Below are positions 34,105 through 43,364 of a DNA stretch of 57,282 bases, piece after piece. Both the position numbers and the translations under genes were made by a program. The notes beneath the pieces were generated by a model that was given only the letters and a program-made list of their open reading frames with translations, did not search any database and had not been told where the DNA came from. How positions within the stretch are numbered: the first letter of the stretch is position 1; each line of letters opens with the position of its first letter. The DNA is from an uncultured Faecalibacterium sp. (GTDB taxonomy: Bacteria > Bacillota > Clostridia > Oscillospirales > Ruminococcaceae), in assembly GCA_934501115.1 (NCBI GenBank), contig CAKSTO010000005.1, positions 1 to 57,282 on the forward strand, in the 5' to 3' direction.

Positions 34105-36204
34105 ATGAAAAAGATCGCACAGGGCATTGTGCGGTTCCGGAAGCTGATTTTGACAGTGGCATTCCTGCTGTTGATCCCTTCCGCGATCGGTGCAATTGCC
34201 ACCCGCATCAACTATGACATCCTCACCTACCTGCCGCAGGATCTGGACTCCATGATCGGCGAGGTAGCCCTTGAGGACGATTTCCATCTGGCCTCCACCG
34301 GTATGATCACGGTAGAGGGCCTGCCCACAAACGAGCTCATCGCCATGAAGAAGGAGATTGAAGCCGTGCCCGGCGTCACCCAGACCTTCTGGCTCAGCGA
34401 TGTGATCGACCCCAGCATCCCCACCGAGATGCTGCCCGCCGATGTGCAGCAGTTCATGTTCGGCAAAAACGACTCCACCATGCTGATCGTCCGCTTCGAC
34501 GCCCCCAGCGCCAGCGACGAGACCATGGAAGCCGTCGCTCAGATCGAAAAGCTCCTGCGCAAAGACTGCTTCTTCGGCGGCATGAGCGTCATTTTGCAGG
34601 ACACCAAGGCACTGGTCAATCAGGAAATGCCGCTGTACATCCTGATCGCCGTGGGTGCCAGCCTGCTGGTGCTGTTCCTCTCGCTGGAAAGCACCATCAC
34701 CCCGCTGCTGTTCATGCTGGGGCTTTTGTTCCCCATCGCGTACAACTTTGGCACCAACATTCTTCTGGGTCAGATCAGCTACATCACCGAAGCACTGGCT
34801 ACCGTGCTGCAGCTGGGCGTGACCATGGACTTCTCCATCTTCCTGCTGCATCGTTATGAGGAAGAAAAGGAGCTGCGCTCCTCCAACGAGGAGGCCATGA
34901 CCAGCGCCATCTGCAAGACCATGACCTCCATCTCCGCTTCCAGCCTGACCACCATCGCAGGCTTCCTTGCGCTGTGCGCCATGCGCCTGACGCTGGGCCG
35001 CGATATCGGTCTCGTCATGGCAAAGGGCGTTGCCCTCGGCGTTATCTGCACCGTGGTCATCCTGCCCTCGCTGATCCTTACTTTCGATAAATGGGTGGAA
35101 AAGTACAAGCACCGCACCGTGATCCCCAAGCTGAAAAAGCTCAGCTACTTCGTCTCCAACCACGCAGTGCCTATCGTTGCGGGATTCATTCTTATTATGA
35201 TCCCCTTCGCCATTGCGCAGAACAAGACCGAAGTGTACTACACCCTGTTCGACTCCCTGCCGCAGGATCTGACCGGTATCGTGGGCACCAACAAGCTGGG
35301 CGAAGACTTCGGCATGACCACCAGCCACTTCATTCTGGTGCATGACGACCTGACCGCCACCGAGGTGAGCGACCTGTGCGATGAACTGAAAGACGTGGAC
35401 GGCATTACGCAGGTGGTGAGTCTGGACTCCATCACCGGCCCGGGCTTTGACACCGAGCTGCTGCCCGACAGCGTCATGGAGATCCTGCAGTCCGGCGGCT
35501 ACAAGCTGATTTTGGCCAACAGCTCCTATAAGACCGGCACGGACGCCATCAACAACCAGCTCACCGAGATGATCACCCTCATCAAGACCTTTGACCCCGA
35601 GGGCGTCATCACCGGTGAAGGTGCCATGACCAAAGACCTGATCGAAGTGGCAGATGTGGACTTCAAGAACGTCAATGTCTGGTCGATTCTGGCGGTGCTG
35701 GCCATCATCGCCGTTTCCTTTAAGAGCATCTCCATCCCGGTGCTGCTGGTGGCCAGCATCGAGGCCGCCATCGCCATCAATATGGGCATCCCGTACTTCA
35801 CCGGTACGCAGCTGCCCTTCATTGCCAGCATCGTCATCGGCACCATCCAGCTGGGTGCTACCGTGGACTACTCTATCCTGATGACCACCCGTTACCACGA
35901 GGAGCGTGCCTTTGGCCGCACCCCGAAGGAAGCTGCCCAGCAGTCGCTGGAGCACTGCAGCCAGTCCATCCTGACCAGCGGCCTGACCTTCTTCGCCGCC
36001 ACCGTCGGCGTGGCTGCCATCAGCAAGATGGAGCTGCTGAAGAGCATCTGCCTGCTGATCTCCCGCGGCGCACTGATCAGCATGGTGGTCATTCTGGTGG
36101 TTCTGCCCGCAGCCCTGATGCTGTGCGACTGGATCATCCGCCATACCACCCTCAAGTGGATGGTGCCCGAATCCGCCAACGCCAAGAAGTCTGAAAAGGA
36201 GTAA
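34105..36204 (+). CDS. MMPL/RND family membrane exporter
   Basis: 699 aa. The start ATG 34105 follows GGAGGG. Two repeated halves, each with one N-terminal helix (LILTVAFLLLIPSAIGAIA near 14-32; IVAGFILIMIPFAIA near 358-372), an extracellular domain containing YLPQDLDSM in the first half and SLPQDLTGI in the second, and a cluster of five helices. LGVTMDFSIFLLHRYEEE and LGATVDYSILMTTRYHEER are the matching TM4 motifs with the Asp expected for proton coupling. It likely exports lipids, peptides or drugs. It is co-transcribed with the following secreted protein under TetR control. Confidence 0.92.
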   Translation: MKKIAQGIVRFRKLILTVAFLLLIPSAIGAIATRINYDILTYLPQDLDSMIGEVALEDDFHLASTGMITVEGLPTNELIAMKKEIEAVPGVTQTFWLSDVIDPSIPTEMLPADVQQFMFGKNDSTMLIVRFDAPSASDETMEAVAQIEKLLRKDCFFGGMSVILQDTKALVNQEMPLYILIAVGASLLVLFLSLESTITPLLFMLGLLFPIAYNFGTNILLGQISYITEALATVLQLGVTMDFSIFLLHRYEEEKELRSSNEEAMTSAICKTMTSISASSLTTIAGFLALCAMRLTLGRDIGLVMAKGVALGVICTVVILPSLILTFDKWVEKYKHRTVIPKLKKLSYFVSNHAVPIVAGFILIMIPFAIAQNKTEVYYTLFDSLPQDLTGIVGTNKLGEDFGMTTSHFILVHDDLTATEVSDLCDELKDVDGITQVVSLDSITGPGFDTELLPDSVMEILQSGGYKLILANSSYKTGTDAINNQLTEMITLIKTFDPEGVITGEGAMTKDLIEVADVDFKNVNVWSILAVLAIIAVSFKSISIPVLLVASIEAAIAINMGIPYFTGTQLPFIASIVIGTIQLGATVDYSILMTTRYHEERAFGRTPKEAAQQSLEHCSQSILTSGLTFFAATVGVAAISKMELLKSICLLISRGALISMVVILVVLPAALMLCDWIIRHTTLKWMVPESANAKKSEKE

Positions 36205-36211
36205 TTGCGTT

Positions 36212-38122
36212 ATGAAAAAATCGCTTCGTTTCGCCAGTGCGGCGCTGGCTCTGACACTCGCCGCAGGCTGCGCCATGCCCGCTTTTGCCGCTGGCAGCAA
36301 AGACTTTACCAAATCCGAGACCGTGTATGCTGTGATGAACGGCGACGGCTCCATCAGCAAAACTACCGTCAGCGAGCACCTGTACAGTGCCTCCGGCCTG
36401 TCCGGCGTCACCGATAAAAGCTCCCTGACCAATATCCAGAACACCGAGAGCGACGCCGAGTTCACCCAGAACGGCGAAGACCTCGTCTGGAGCACCGACG
36501 ATACCGACGTCTACTACAAGGGCGACACCGATAAGAGCCTGCCGATCTCTGCAAAGATCACCTACGCTCTGGACGGGCAGGAAGCTCCGCTGGAAGACCT
36601 TATTGGTAAGAGCGGCCACCTGACCGTGACCGTTGCCCTGACCAACAGCGAGACCTCTACGATCAACGTCAACGGCGCAGACCGCACCATCGTCACCCCG
36701 CTGATCACCGCCGTGGGTGTTATTCTGGGCGAGGACGCTTCCAACGTGACTGCCGAGCACGGCATCGTGGAGAGCGCCGCCAAGAGCAATGTGGCGGCCT
36801 TTGTCACCCTGCCCGGCGTGAAGGATTCCCTGTCCGGCCTGCTGCCCGACGAGATGAACAGCATCGAAGACTACCTGCAGGACACCGTGACCGTTGAAGC
36901 CGACGTCACCGAGCTGACCTGCCCGCAGGTCATGATTGCCTGCGCCACCAGCACCGCTGCTCTGGGCACAAGCAACGTGTTCGACCTGAGCAGCATCAAC
37001 GACCTGACCGATGGCATCAACCAGCTGAACGACGCCATGAGCCAGCTCATGGACGGTGCCTCCCAGCTGGTGGACGGCACCTCTCAGCTGGCAAACGGTG
37101 TTCTGGCTCTGCTGGACGGTGCCAACACCCTGACCAACGGTGCTGCCGCTCTGGACGATGGTCTGGGTCAGCTGACCAATGGTCTGGACACCCTGAGCGC
37201 CAACAATGCAGCACTGAACGCCGGTGCGCAGCAGGTGGCTGACGGCGTGCTGGCTTCTGCCAACAAGACCCTGAAGGAGGGCGGCCTGATCGACGAGGAC
37301 ATGACCTGGTCGAACTATGAGGCTGTGATCGACAACATCCTCACCATGAACGATAAGACCCTCGCTGCCGGACGCCGCAAGATCGTGCGCACCGTGTGGG
37401 AGCAGGCTCCCAGCTTCAAGGACAGCCAGCTGGATCTGGCTCTGTACCTGTCCGCCACCAAAACGAACCACGATCTGGAAGCGGCTCTCAAGCTGATGCA
37501 GAGCTACGACCCCTCCATGCTGTGCGGCATGCTTCAGCTGCTGACCAGCGAGGATGCCAAAAACACCGCCAAGGCAGAGCTGAAGTATCAGGTGGAAAAC
37601 AGTCAGGATATGGCCGATATCCGCGCCCTGAAGACCAGCCTTTCGCAGATCCAGTTCTTTGTTTCCAGCGTGAACCAGTACACCGCAGGCGTGCAGACCG
37701 CTGCGGATGGTGCCCACTCCGCAAAGGATGGCAGTGCACAGCTGGCTGCAGGCACCAAGACTCTGTACGACGGCGTCAACACCCTGAACACCGGTGCAGG
37801 CCAGTTGAATGACGGCGCAGGCCGGCTGAATGATGGCCTGAACCAGTTCAACGAGGAAGGCATTTCCAAGCTGACCGGTGCTCTGGATCAGGATCAGCTC
37901 CATGGCCTGAAAACGGTGCTGGACGAGATGAGCACCAAGCTGGAGAACTACACCAGCTTTGCCGGTGCCCCGGACGGCGCTGAGAGCAGCGTGAAGTTCG
38001 TTTACAAGACCGCTGAGACCGTGGCCGCTGCGGACAACACTGTGGCTGACACCGAGACGGTCAAGGAAGGCAACGTCTTCACCCGCCTGTGGCAGCGCAT
38101 CGTGAACCTGTTCAAGTTCTGA
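36212..38122 (+). CDS. Secreted LxxG heptad-repeat protein, MMPL partner
   Basis: 636 aa; starts 7 bases after the MMPL stop with GAAAAGGAG upstream. The signal peptide is MKKSLRFASAALALTLAAGCAMPAFA; either the lipobox-like AAGC at 16-19 or cleavage after AFA is possible. Residues 28-260 form a beta-rich domain. Residues about 268-350 and 493-550 consist of xxxLxxG repeats (INQLNDAMSQLMDGASQLVDGTSQL, then LYDGVNTLNTGAGQLNDGAGRL), a stalk-like coiled coil also found in YhgE/Pip proteins. The C-terminus ends in an amphipathic TRLWQRIVNLFKF and has no TM. It probably acts outside the cell with the MMPL pump, as an adaptor or substrate-handling subunit (inference). Confidence 0.75.
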   Translation: MKKSLRFASAALALTLAAGCAMPAFAAGSKDFTKSETVYAVMNGDGSISKTTVSEHLYSASGLSGVTDKSSLTNIQNTESDAEFTQNGEDLVWSTDDTDVYYKGDTDKSLPISAKITYALDGQEAPLEDLIGKSGHLTVTVALTNSETSTINVNGADRTIVTPLITAVGVILGEDASNVTAEHGIVESAAKSNVAAFVTLPGVKDSLSGLLPDEMNSIEDYLQDTVTVEADVTELTCPQVMIACATSTAALGTSNVFDLSSINDLTDGINQLNDAMSQLMDGASQLVDGTSQLANGVLALLDGANTLTNGAAALDDGLGQLTNGLDTLSANNAALNAGAQQVADGVLASANKTLKEGGLIDEDMTWSNYEAVIDNILTMNDKTLAAGRRKIVRTVWEQAPSFKDSQLDLALYLSATKTNHDLEAALKLMQSYDPSMLCGMLQLLTSEDAKNTAKAELKYQVENSQDMADIRALKTSLSQIQFFVSSVNQYTAGVQTAADGAHSAKDGSAQLAAGTKTLYDGVNTLNTGAGQLNDGAGRLNDGLNQFNEEGISKLTGALDQDQLHGLKTVLDEMSTKLENYTSFAGAPDGAESSVKFVYKTAETVAAADNTVADTETVKEGNVFTRLWQRIVNLFKF

Positions 38123-38164
38123 TCAGCCATTCCCGAGATCTCATGATGAACCCCTTTTCATAGA

Positions 38165-38213
38165 GAAGCAGAAGCCCCCGGCTGCAATTCGCAGCCGGGG
38201 GCTTCTGCTTTGC
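38165..38213 (+). terminator. Terminator of the MMPL operon
   Basis: GAAGCAGAAGCCCCCGGCTGC and GCAGCCGGGGGCTTCTGCTT form a very strong stem around AATTC. Confidence 0.92.
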
Positions 38214-38312
38214 GACCATTTTATGTCAGCTTCTTCCTTCCACACAGCGGCTCCGGCAGAGAGCCAGCGGCAGCACATGCCGCTTTCCTCCGCGACCCAT
38301 CCGTGAAAACGC

Positions 38313-38345
38313 AAACAAGCCAGACCCGCGGGTCTGGCTTGTTTG
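38313..38345 (-). terminator. Hairpin downstream of lrgB and repeat copy B
   Basis: AAACAAGCCAGACCC and GGGTCTGGCTTGTTT, a 15-bp perfect stem. Read leftwards it is followed by TTTGCGTTTTC. The same hairpin sequence follows copy C at 41521. Confidence 0.75.
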
Positions 38346-38359
38346 CAATATAAAAATAA

Positions 38360-38527
38360 TTCTTCCGCTGATATATTCGGGTTGCGGCTCCCTGCATCTG
38401 CTTCGTGCCTTGGACGGCACTCGCATCTTGCAGGCCGCGGCCCCAACAGCTCCTTCCTGTTTCTGCCGCTGGCAGCGGTCGTCGCTGTTGCAGAGCAGCG
38501 CGGCGGCCATTTCAAATCGTTTAATTG
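38360..38527 (-). repeat. Dispersed repeat family 2, copy B
   Basis: Reverse complement of copy C with few changes over about 130 bases (CTCTGCAACAGCGACGACC through CGCAACCCGAATATATCAGCGG). It starts at the lrgB stop codon with TTAAACGATTTGAAATGG and is followed on its strand by the hairpin at 38313. Confidence 0.85.
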
Positions 38528-39228
38528 ATCAGATTCACAAACACCGGGCAGAGCACGGCGGTCAGCACACCGGCCACCGCAATGGAAAGGCCGCTCATGG
38601 CACCTTCCACCTCGCCCATCTGAAGAGCCTTGCTGGTGCCCACCGCATGCGCCGAGGTGCCGATGCCTACGCCTTTGGCGATAGGGTCGGTGATATGGAA
38701 CGCTTTGCACACCGTCTCGGCCAGCAGGGCACCCACGATGCCGGTGACGATCACGATGGCACCGGTCAGCGCTGCAATGCCGCCCAGCTCTGCGGCCACG
38801 TCCATGCTGATGGCGGTGGTCACGGACTTGGGCAGCAGGGTGGCATACTGCTCCCGGGTCAGGTCCAGCGCAAACGCCAGCGCCAGCGCGCTGCCAAGGC
38901 TCACCAGCGTGCCCACCGAAATGCCCGCAATGATGGCGGCGGCATTCTCTTTCAGCAGGTCGATCTTCTCATACAGCGGGATGGCCAGCGCCACCGTGGC
39001 AGGCAGCAGCAGGTAATTCACCGGTGCTGCGCTGACTTTATAGTCCGCATACGGGATCTTGCACACCGAAAGAAACACGATGACAAAAATGCTGCCCAGC
39101 AGCAGCGGATTGAAGATAGCCTTGCCGGTCAGCTTGTTGATGAGGGCGCCCAGCGCAAAAGCGGCCAGCGTGAGCAGCACGCCCCATGCGGCAGAGCCGG
39201 ACAGAAAATCATTCAGCAGCTGCGTCAT
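38521..39228 (-). CDS. lrgB: LrgB/CidB family membrane protein
   Basis: 235 aa with about seven membrane helices. Family landmarks include KLTGKAIFNPLLLGSIFVI, the APVNYLLLPATVALAIPLY block and the C-terminal TDPIAKGVGIGTSAHAVGTSKALQMGEVEGAMSGLSIAVAG. LrgB works with LrgA in control of murein hydrolase activity and, in several species, transport of pyruvate or glycolate-like acids. The start at 39228 overlaps the lrgA end by 20 bases. The stop is joined to repeat family 2 copy B. Confidence 0.93.
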   Translation of the reverse strand: MTQLLNDFLSGSAAWGVLLTLAAFALGALINKLTGKAIFNPLLLGSIFVIVFLSVCKIPYADYKVSAAPVNYLLLPATVALAIPLYEKIDLLKENAAAIIAGISVGTLVSLGSALALAFALDLTREQYATLLPKSVTTAISMDVAAELGGIAALTGAIVIVTGIVGALLAETVCKAFHITDPIAKGVGIGTSAHAVGTSKALQMGEVEGAMSGLSIAVAGVLTAVLCPVFVNLIN

Positions 39229-39586
39229 TGTCAGCCTCCTTGTTTTTGCGGCCGGTCAGGGCCTGCGTGGTCTTGCCTGCGCTTACCATCACCAGCACCG
39301 TCACCGGGATGATGGCAATGAGAATGGGCAGCAGCATTTCGCCCATTTCTGCCCACAGCTCCATCACACCGGCAGCGGCGGGCACGAACAGCAGCGGGAA
39401 GATGCCGGTGAGGTAGGTACCCACTTCTTTGACGTCGTCCAGCTTCACAATTTTGAAGTTCAGCGCGGCAAGAAGCAGAACCAGACCGTACACACTGGCC
39501 GGGACCGGCAGCGGCAGCACATGATGAAGGATCTCACCTAAAAAGCAAAACGCAAGAATGCGTGCAAACTGAAAAATGTATTTCGT
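39209..39586 (-). CDS. lrgA: LrgA/CidA family holin-like protein, apparent ACG start
   Basis: 125 codons if translation starts at ACG 39586-39584. No ATG, GTG or TTG exists in frame between the upstream stop (39610-39608) and GTG 39520. From ACG the protein reads (T)KYIFQFARILAFCFLGEILHHVLPLPVPASVYGLVLLL, which aligns with the normal LrgA start at the position where Met is expected, and AAAGGAG lies 9 bases before ACG. Starting at GTG 39520 instead would remove the first membrane helix and leave 103 aa with no ribosome site. Four membrane helices are predicted. It is either a rare ACG start or a start-codon mutation; the rest of the frame is intact. Confidence 0.8.
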   Translation of the reverse strand, partial: TKYIFQFARILAFCFLGEILHHVLPLPVPASVYGLVLLLAALNFKIVKLDDVKEVGTYLTGIFPLLFVPAAAGVMELWAEMGEMLLPILIAIIPVTVLVMVSAGKTTQALTGRKNKEADNDAAAE

Positions 39587-39715
39587 AGCGAAACGCTCCT
39601 TTCTTCGTCAACGGTGTAAAAAGTCACATCGAAAATAAAGTATACCGCAGGAGCTCCAAAGCATCAACCGTGATTCTGGATAAGAAAAATTGCACATTTT
39701 GCGAAGAACTGTGCA

Positions 39716-39755
39716 AAAAAAGGCGCACCGGTTTTCCGGTGCGCCTTTGGCAGGA
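39716..39755 (-). terminator. Terminator of the Rrf2 regulator gene
   Basis: AAAGGCGCACCGG-AAAA-CCGGTGCGCCTTTTTTT on the minus strand, immediately after the stop at 39761. Confidence 0.93.
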
Positions 39756-39760
39756 CATTT

Positions 39761-40192
39761 TCAGATCACATAATCGTTCCCGGCCTGCTCGGGCAGAGCC
39801 AGATCCGCCAGCGTGATATTGCCGAAGTAGTTGGAGATGAGGTCGTTCAGCCCCTTCCACATCTCATAGGTACGGCAGTTGGCCATGCGGGAGCAGGAGG
39901 CCGCACCGGGGGTCAGGCAGGACACCGGCGCAAGGCTGCCCTCGGTCAGCATCAGGATCTCCCCTACCGTGTACTGGTCGGGGGTTCGGGTCAGGCGGTA
40001 GCCGCCGCCTTTGCCGCGCAGCCCTTCCAGAAAGCCGTTCTGTACCAGCACCTTGAGGATATTTTCGAGATACTTTTCCGAGATCTCCTGACGGGCGGCG
40101 ACTTCTTTGAGGGGAACGTATTTTTCAGACTGATGCTCGGCAAGGTCGATCATCACGCGCAGTGCATAGCGCCCTTTGGTGGATACGATCAT
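39761..40192 (-). CDS. Rrf2 family regulator (CymR/IscR-like) with three cysteines
   Basis: 143 aa. The start MIVSTKGRYALR at 40192 follows AAAGGAAG; a longer ORF start lies in the promoter. Winged HTH at residues 7-65 (VPLKEVAARQEISEKYLENILKVLVQNGFLEGLRGKGGGYRL). Cys92, Cys100 and Cys106 (SCLTPGAASCSRMANC) are spaced C-x7-C-x5-C, near the Fe-S-binding pattern of IscR (C-x5-C-x5-C). It is divergent from cysK, as CymR-type cysteine regulators are often linked to cysteine synthesis, so it probably represses cysK and senses sulfur or iron-sulfur status. Confidence 0.88.
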   Translation of the reverse strand: MIVSTKGRYALRVMIDLAEHQSEKYVPLKEVAARQEISEKYLENILKVLVQNGFLEGLRGKGGGYRLTRTPDQYTVGEILMLTEGSLAPVSCLTPGAASCSRMANCRTYEMWKGLNDLISNYFGNITLADLALPEQAGNDYVI

Positions 40193-40231
40193 AATACGGT
40201 ACTTCCTTTGGCATAAAATAATTTTTAACCT

Positions 40232-40260
40232 ATTATACAACAGGGTAAATAATATTTCAA
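40232..40260 (-). promoter_or_regulatory. Promoter of the Rrf2 gene
   Basis: Read leftwards: TTGAAA (40260-40255), 17 bases, TATAAT (40237-40232). It lies back to back with the cysK promoter. Confidence 0.8.
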
Positions 40261-40283
40261 TCCCACTTTTTTCAAAAAATCCA

Positions 40284-40312
40284 TTGACAAGCGGCCTGAG
40301 GGAGGCTATAAT
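40284..40312 (+). promoter_or_regulatory. Promoter of cysK
   Basis: TTGACA (40284-40289), 17 bases, TATAAT (40307-40312): full consensus. A leader of about 90 bases follows before the cysK ATG; I see no clear riboswitch in it. Confidence 0.88.
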
Positions 40313-40409
40313 ACCATCAAACCCACAAACAATGTTGGTATAAAGGATTTAGAACCGGGTCATCCGGCAGGGCATAGACGCCCACAACTGTATCAGGGAG
40401 GAAACTACA

Positions 40410-41342
<933 letters not shown>

Positions 41343-41510
41343 ACGATTTAGAATTGCCTACGCGTTCGCTCTGCAACAGCGACGACCACTGCCAGCGGCA
41401 GAAACAGGAAGGAGCTGTTGGGGCCGCGGCCTGCAAGATGCGAGTGCCGTCCAAGGCACGAAGCAGATGCAGGGAACCGCAACCCGAATATATCAGCGGA
41501 AAAATTATTT
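41343..41510 (+). repeat. Dispersed repeat family 2, copy C
   Basis: Starts at the cysK stop with AACGATTTAGAATTG, then CTCTGCAACAGCGACGACC, GCGGCAGAAACAGGAAGGAG and GTGCCGTCCAAGGCACGAAG, ending CCGAATATATCAGCGG. It is nearly identical to copy B on the other strand and is followed by the hairpin at 41521. Confidence 0.85.
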
Positions 41511-41520
41511 TTAATATTTC

Positions 41521-41562
41521 AAATAAGCCAGACCTGCGGGTCTGGCTTATTTGCTTTTTCAC
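41521..41562 (+). terminator. Terminator after cysK and repeat copy C
   Basis: AAATAAGCCAGACC-TGC-GGGTCTGGCTTATTT followed by GCTTTTTC. Confidence 0.82.
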
Positions 41563-41868
41563 AGGAAGGGCCGTAACGGGAAACGGCATCAGCTGCTGCC
41601 GCCTTACGGCGTCGCGCAGCGACTCTAAATCGGCGGAACACAAAAAAGCGTGAAGCGCAGCGCTAGCTTTTTTGTATGGAGCCTTTCTTCTTTGGGGTCT
41701 GAAAGGGGCGAGCAGCCCCTTTCTCGTGGGTCCAGCGCATCGAAATCGCTGGCGGTTTTCTGGTTCTCTTTTGTCCGTCAAAAGAGAACATTCCCCGGCG
41801 GAGAAGCACTTTATAAAAGCCATAGAACCTACGGTTCCCGACTTCACTCTGCATAGGAAGCAAATCCA
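41563..41868. other. Gene-free stretch with small palindromes
   Basis: No gene seen. It contains hairpin-forming pieces: AAAAAAGCG..CGCTAGCTTTTTT around 41643-41674, GAAAGGGGCGAGCAGCCCCTTTC near 41700 and GGTTCTCTTTTGTCCGTCAAAAGAGAAC near 41763. These look like decayed intergenic repeats or terminators. The Dus promoter begins at 41869. Confidence 0.5.
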
Positions 41869-41897
41869 TTGCCGCATTCTCACATTTATGCTACAAT
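41869..41897 (+). promoter_or_regulatory. Promoter of the Dus gene
   Basis: TTGCCG (41869-41874), 17 bases, TACAAT (41892-41897), 32 bases before the ATG. Confidence 0.65.
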
Positions 41898-41928
41898 ATC
41901 CCTAATAAAAAACTTTGGAGTTTTGCCC

Positions 41929-42873
41929 ATGAATTACTATGTTGCCCCCATGGAGGGGCTGACCGACCGGGTGTGGCGGCAAGCGCACCAGAAGTGGTTC
42001 GCCTTTCCCGGTGCGCCGGTGCGGTACTATGCCCCCTTCATTTCCCCGCCGGAGAACCGCATCCCGATCAAAAAGAAAATGGCTGAGCTTGCCACGGACG
42101 CAAACCCGGGTGCGCCGGTCATCCCGCAGCTGCTGGCGAAAGACGGTGAGCTTGCCGCGTGGATGGTCGGCGAACTGCGCGGTCTGGGCTACGACGAGGT
42201 GAACCTGAACTTTGGCTGCCCCTCCGGCACGGTCACCGCCAAGGGAAAAGGTTCCGGGATGCTGCGCGACCCCAAAAAGCTGGACGCTTTCCTTGAGGCG
42301 GTGTTCGCCAATGCCGGCGGCTCCCTCTCGGTCAAGACCCGTCTGGGCGTGGACAGACCGGAAGAGTTCGCCGCTCTTCTGGACATTTATAATCAGTATC
42401 CCATCTGTGAGCTGACCATCCACCCCCGGGTGATGCGCCAGCTGTACCGGGGTCAGGCCGACCGCGCCGCCTTTGCCGCTGCCCTGCCCGCGTGCAGAAT
42501 GCCGGTGTGCTACAACGGCGATGTGACCACCGTGGATGACCTGCACGGGCTGGAGGCGCAGTTCCCGAGCCTGTCCGGCATCATGGTGGGACGCGGCATG
42601 ATTGCTGACCCCGCCCTGCTGCGCAAAGCCCGCGGCGGCGCCCCGGCCAGCCGGGAAGAACTGCTGGGATACCTGACCGACCTTTACCACGGCTACACCG
42701 GGCTGTTCGGCAGCGCCGGGTGTGCTGTGAGCCGGATGAAAGGGCACTGGTTCTACCTCATCCGCAGATTTGAGGGTGCAGAGAAGCTGGAAAAGCAGCT
42801 GCGGAAAGCTCGGGAGCCGTGGGAGTACGAAGTAACGGTGAACCAGATCTTCACTTTACCCTTCAGGGGTTAA
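41929..42873 (+). CDS. tRNA-dihydrouridine synthase
   Basis: 314-aa FMN enzyme that reduces uridines in the tRNA D-loop. YYVAPMEGLTDRVWR is the N-terminal FMN-binding block; NLNFGCPSGTVTAKGKGSGML holds the catalytic Cys97; SVKTRLGVD and ELTIHPRVMRQLY are the following barrel signatures; YNGDVTTVDD and IMVGRGMIADPAL bind the flavin phosphate. The C-terminal helical domain contacts tRNA. The start at 41929 follows TTTGGAG. It stands alone with its own promoter at 41869. The next feature on the plus strand is acpS. Confidence 0.94.
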   Translation: MNYYVAPMEGLTDRVWRQAHQKWFAFPGAPVRYYAPFISPPENRIPIKKKMAELATDANPGAPVIPQLLAKDGELAAWMVGELRGLGYDEVNLNFGCPSGTVTAKGKGSGMLRDPKKLDAFLEAVFANAGGSLSVKTRLGVDRPEEFAALLDIYNQYPICELTIHPRVMRQLYRGQADRAAFAAALPACRMPVCYNGDVTTVDDLHGLEAQFPSLSGIMVGRGMIADPALLRKARGGAPASREELLGYLTDLYHGYTGLFGSAGCAVSRMKGHWFYLIRRFEGAEKLEKQLRKAREPWEYEVTVNQIFTLPFRG

Positions 42874-42912
42874 CGATTCAAATGGCGGCCGTTCCAAATC
42901 GTTTTTACGACA

Positions 42913-42943
42913 AAGCCCCGCCGTCTTTACAGACGGCGGGGCA
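42913..42943 (-). terminator. Terminator of the IreB-like gene
   Basis: GCCCCGCCGTCT-GTAA-AGACGGCGGGGC on the minus strand, followed by TTTGTCG, 16 bases after the ireB stop. It may also stop dus transcripts. Confidence 0.82.
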
Positions 42944-42958
42944 CGCAGACAAACGATA

Positions 42959-43204
42959 TCAGACGTTCAGATAGCTGCGCAGCATGGCCTGCAGCAGGTC
43001 ATCACGATCCACTTTGCGGATCATGGAACGCGCATTTTTATAGGTCGTGATGTAGGTGGGGTCTTCGGACAGGATATAGCCCACCAGCTGATTGACCGGA
43101 TTGTAGCCTTTTTCCTTTAATGCGTCGTACACCTGCTGTACGACCTCATGGATCTCATAGTCCTTTTTGTCGTGGATCGAAAAAATAGCAGTCTCGCCAC
43201 TCAC
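42959..43204 (-). CDS. IreB family regulatory phosphoprotein (DUF965)
   Basis: 81 aa. The start is probably GTG 43204 (VSGETAIFSIHDKKDYEIHEVV), preceded by AAGGGGGTG; an ATG 39 bases upstream is in frame but lacks a site. The compact helical sequence VYDALKEKGYNPVNQLVGYILSEDPTYITTYKNARSMIRKVDRDDLLQAMLRSYL is characteristic of IreB/ReoM. Homologues are phosphorylated by the PASTA kinase and control cell-wall synthesis (ClpCP-dependent MurA turnover in Listeria, cephalosporin resistance in Enterococcus). The N-terminal Thr (SGETAIF) may be the phosphosite. Confidence 0.92.
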   Translation of the reverse strand: MSGETAIFSIHDKKDYEIHEVVQQVYDALKEKGYNPVNQLVGYILSEDPTYITTYKNARSMIRKVDRDDLLQAMLRSYLNV

Positions 43205-43364
43205 GGATAACACCCCCTTGGATAGAACTAAGCTCATTGTACACGAATTGCGCTGAAACTTCAAGATAAAGTGCCTCATTTTACGCAATCTGCCTAAAAT
43301 TTTCAGCCCGGTCTCTGCAAAATGACCGCCTGCACCGCCGCTTTTGCGGAGAAAGGAGTCTGCC

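Noticed and set aside
34087..36495. Minus-strand ORF of 802 codons opposite the MMPL gene (and 36152-37903 opposite its partner)
   Set aside because: Gly/His/Asp/Gln-rich reverse-frame products of genuine genes; they would also cover the operator region.
40313..40409. Riboswitch or T-box in the cysK leader
   Set aside because: About 90 bases only; no S-box or T-box consensus (no AGGGTGGNACCGCG) could be found.
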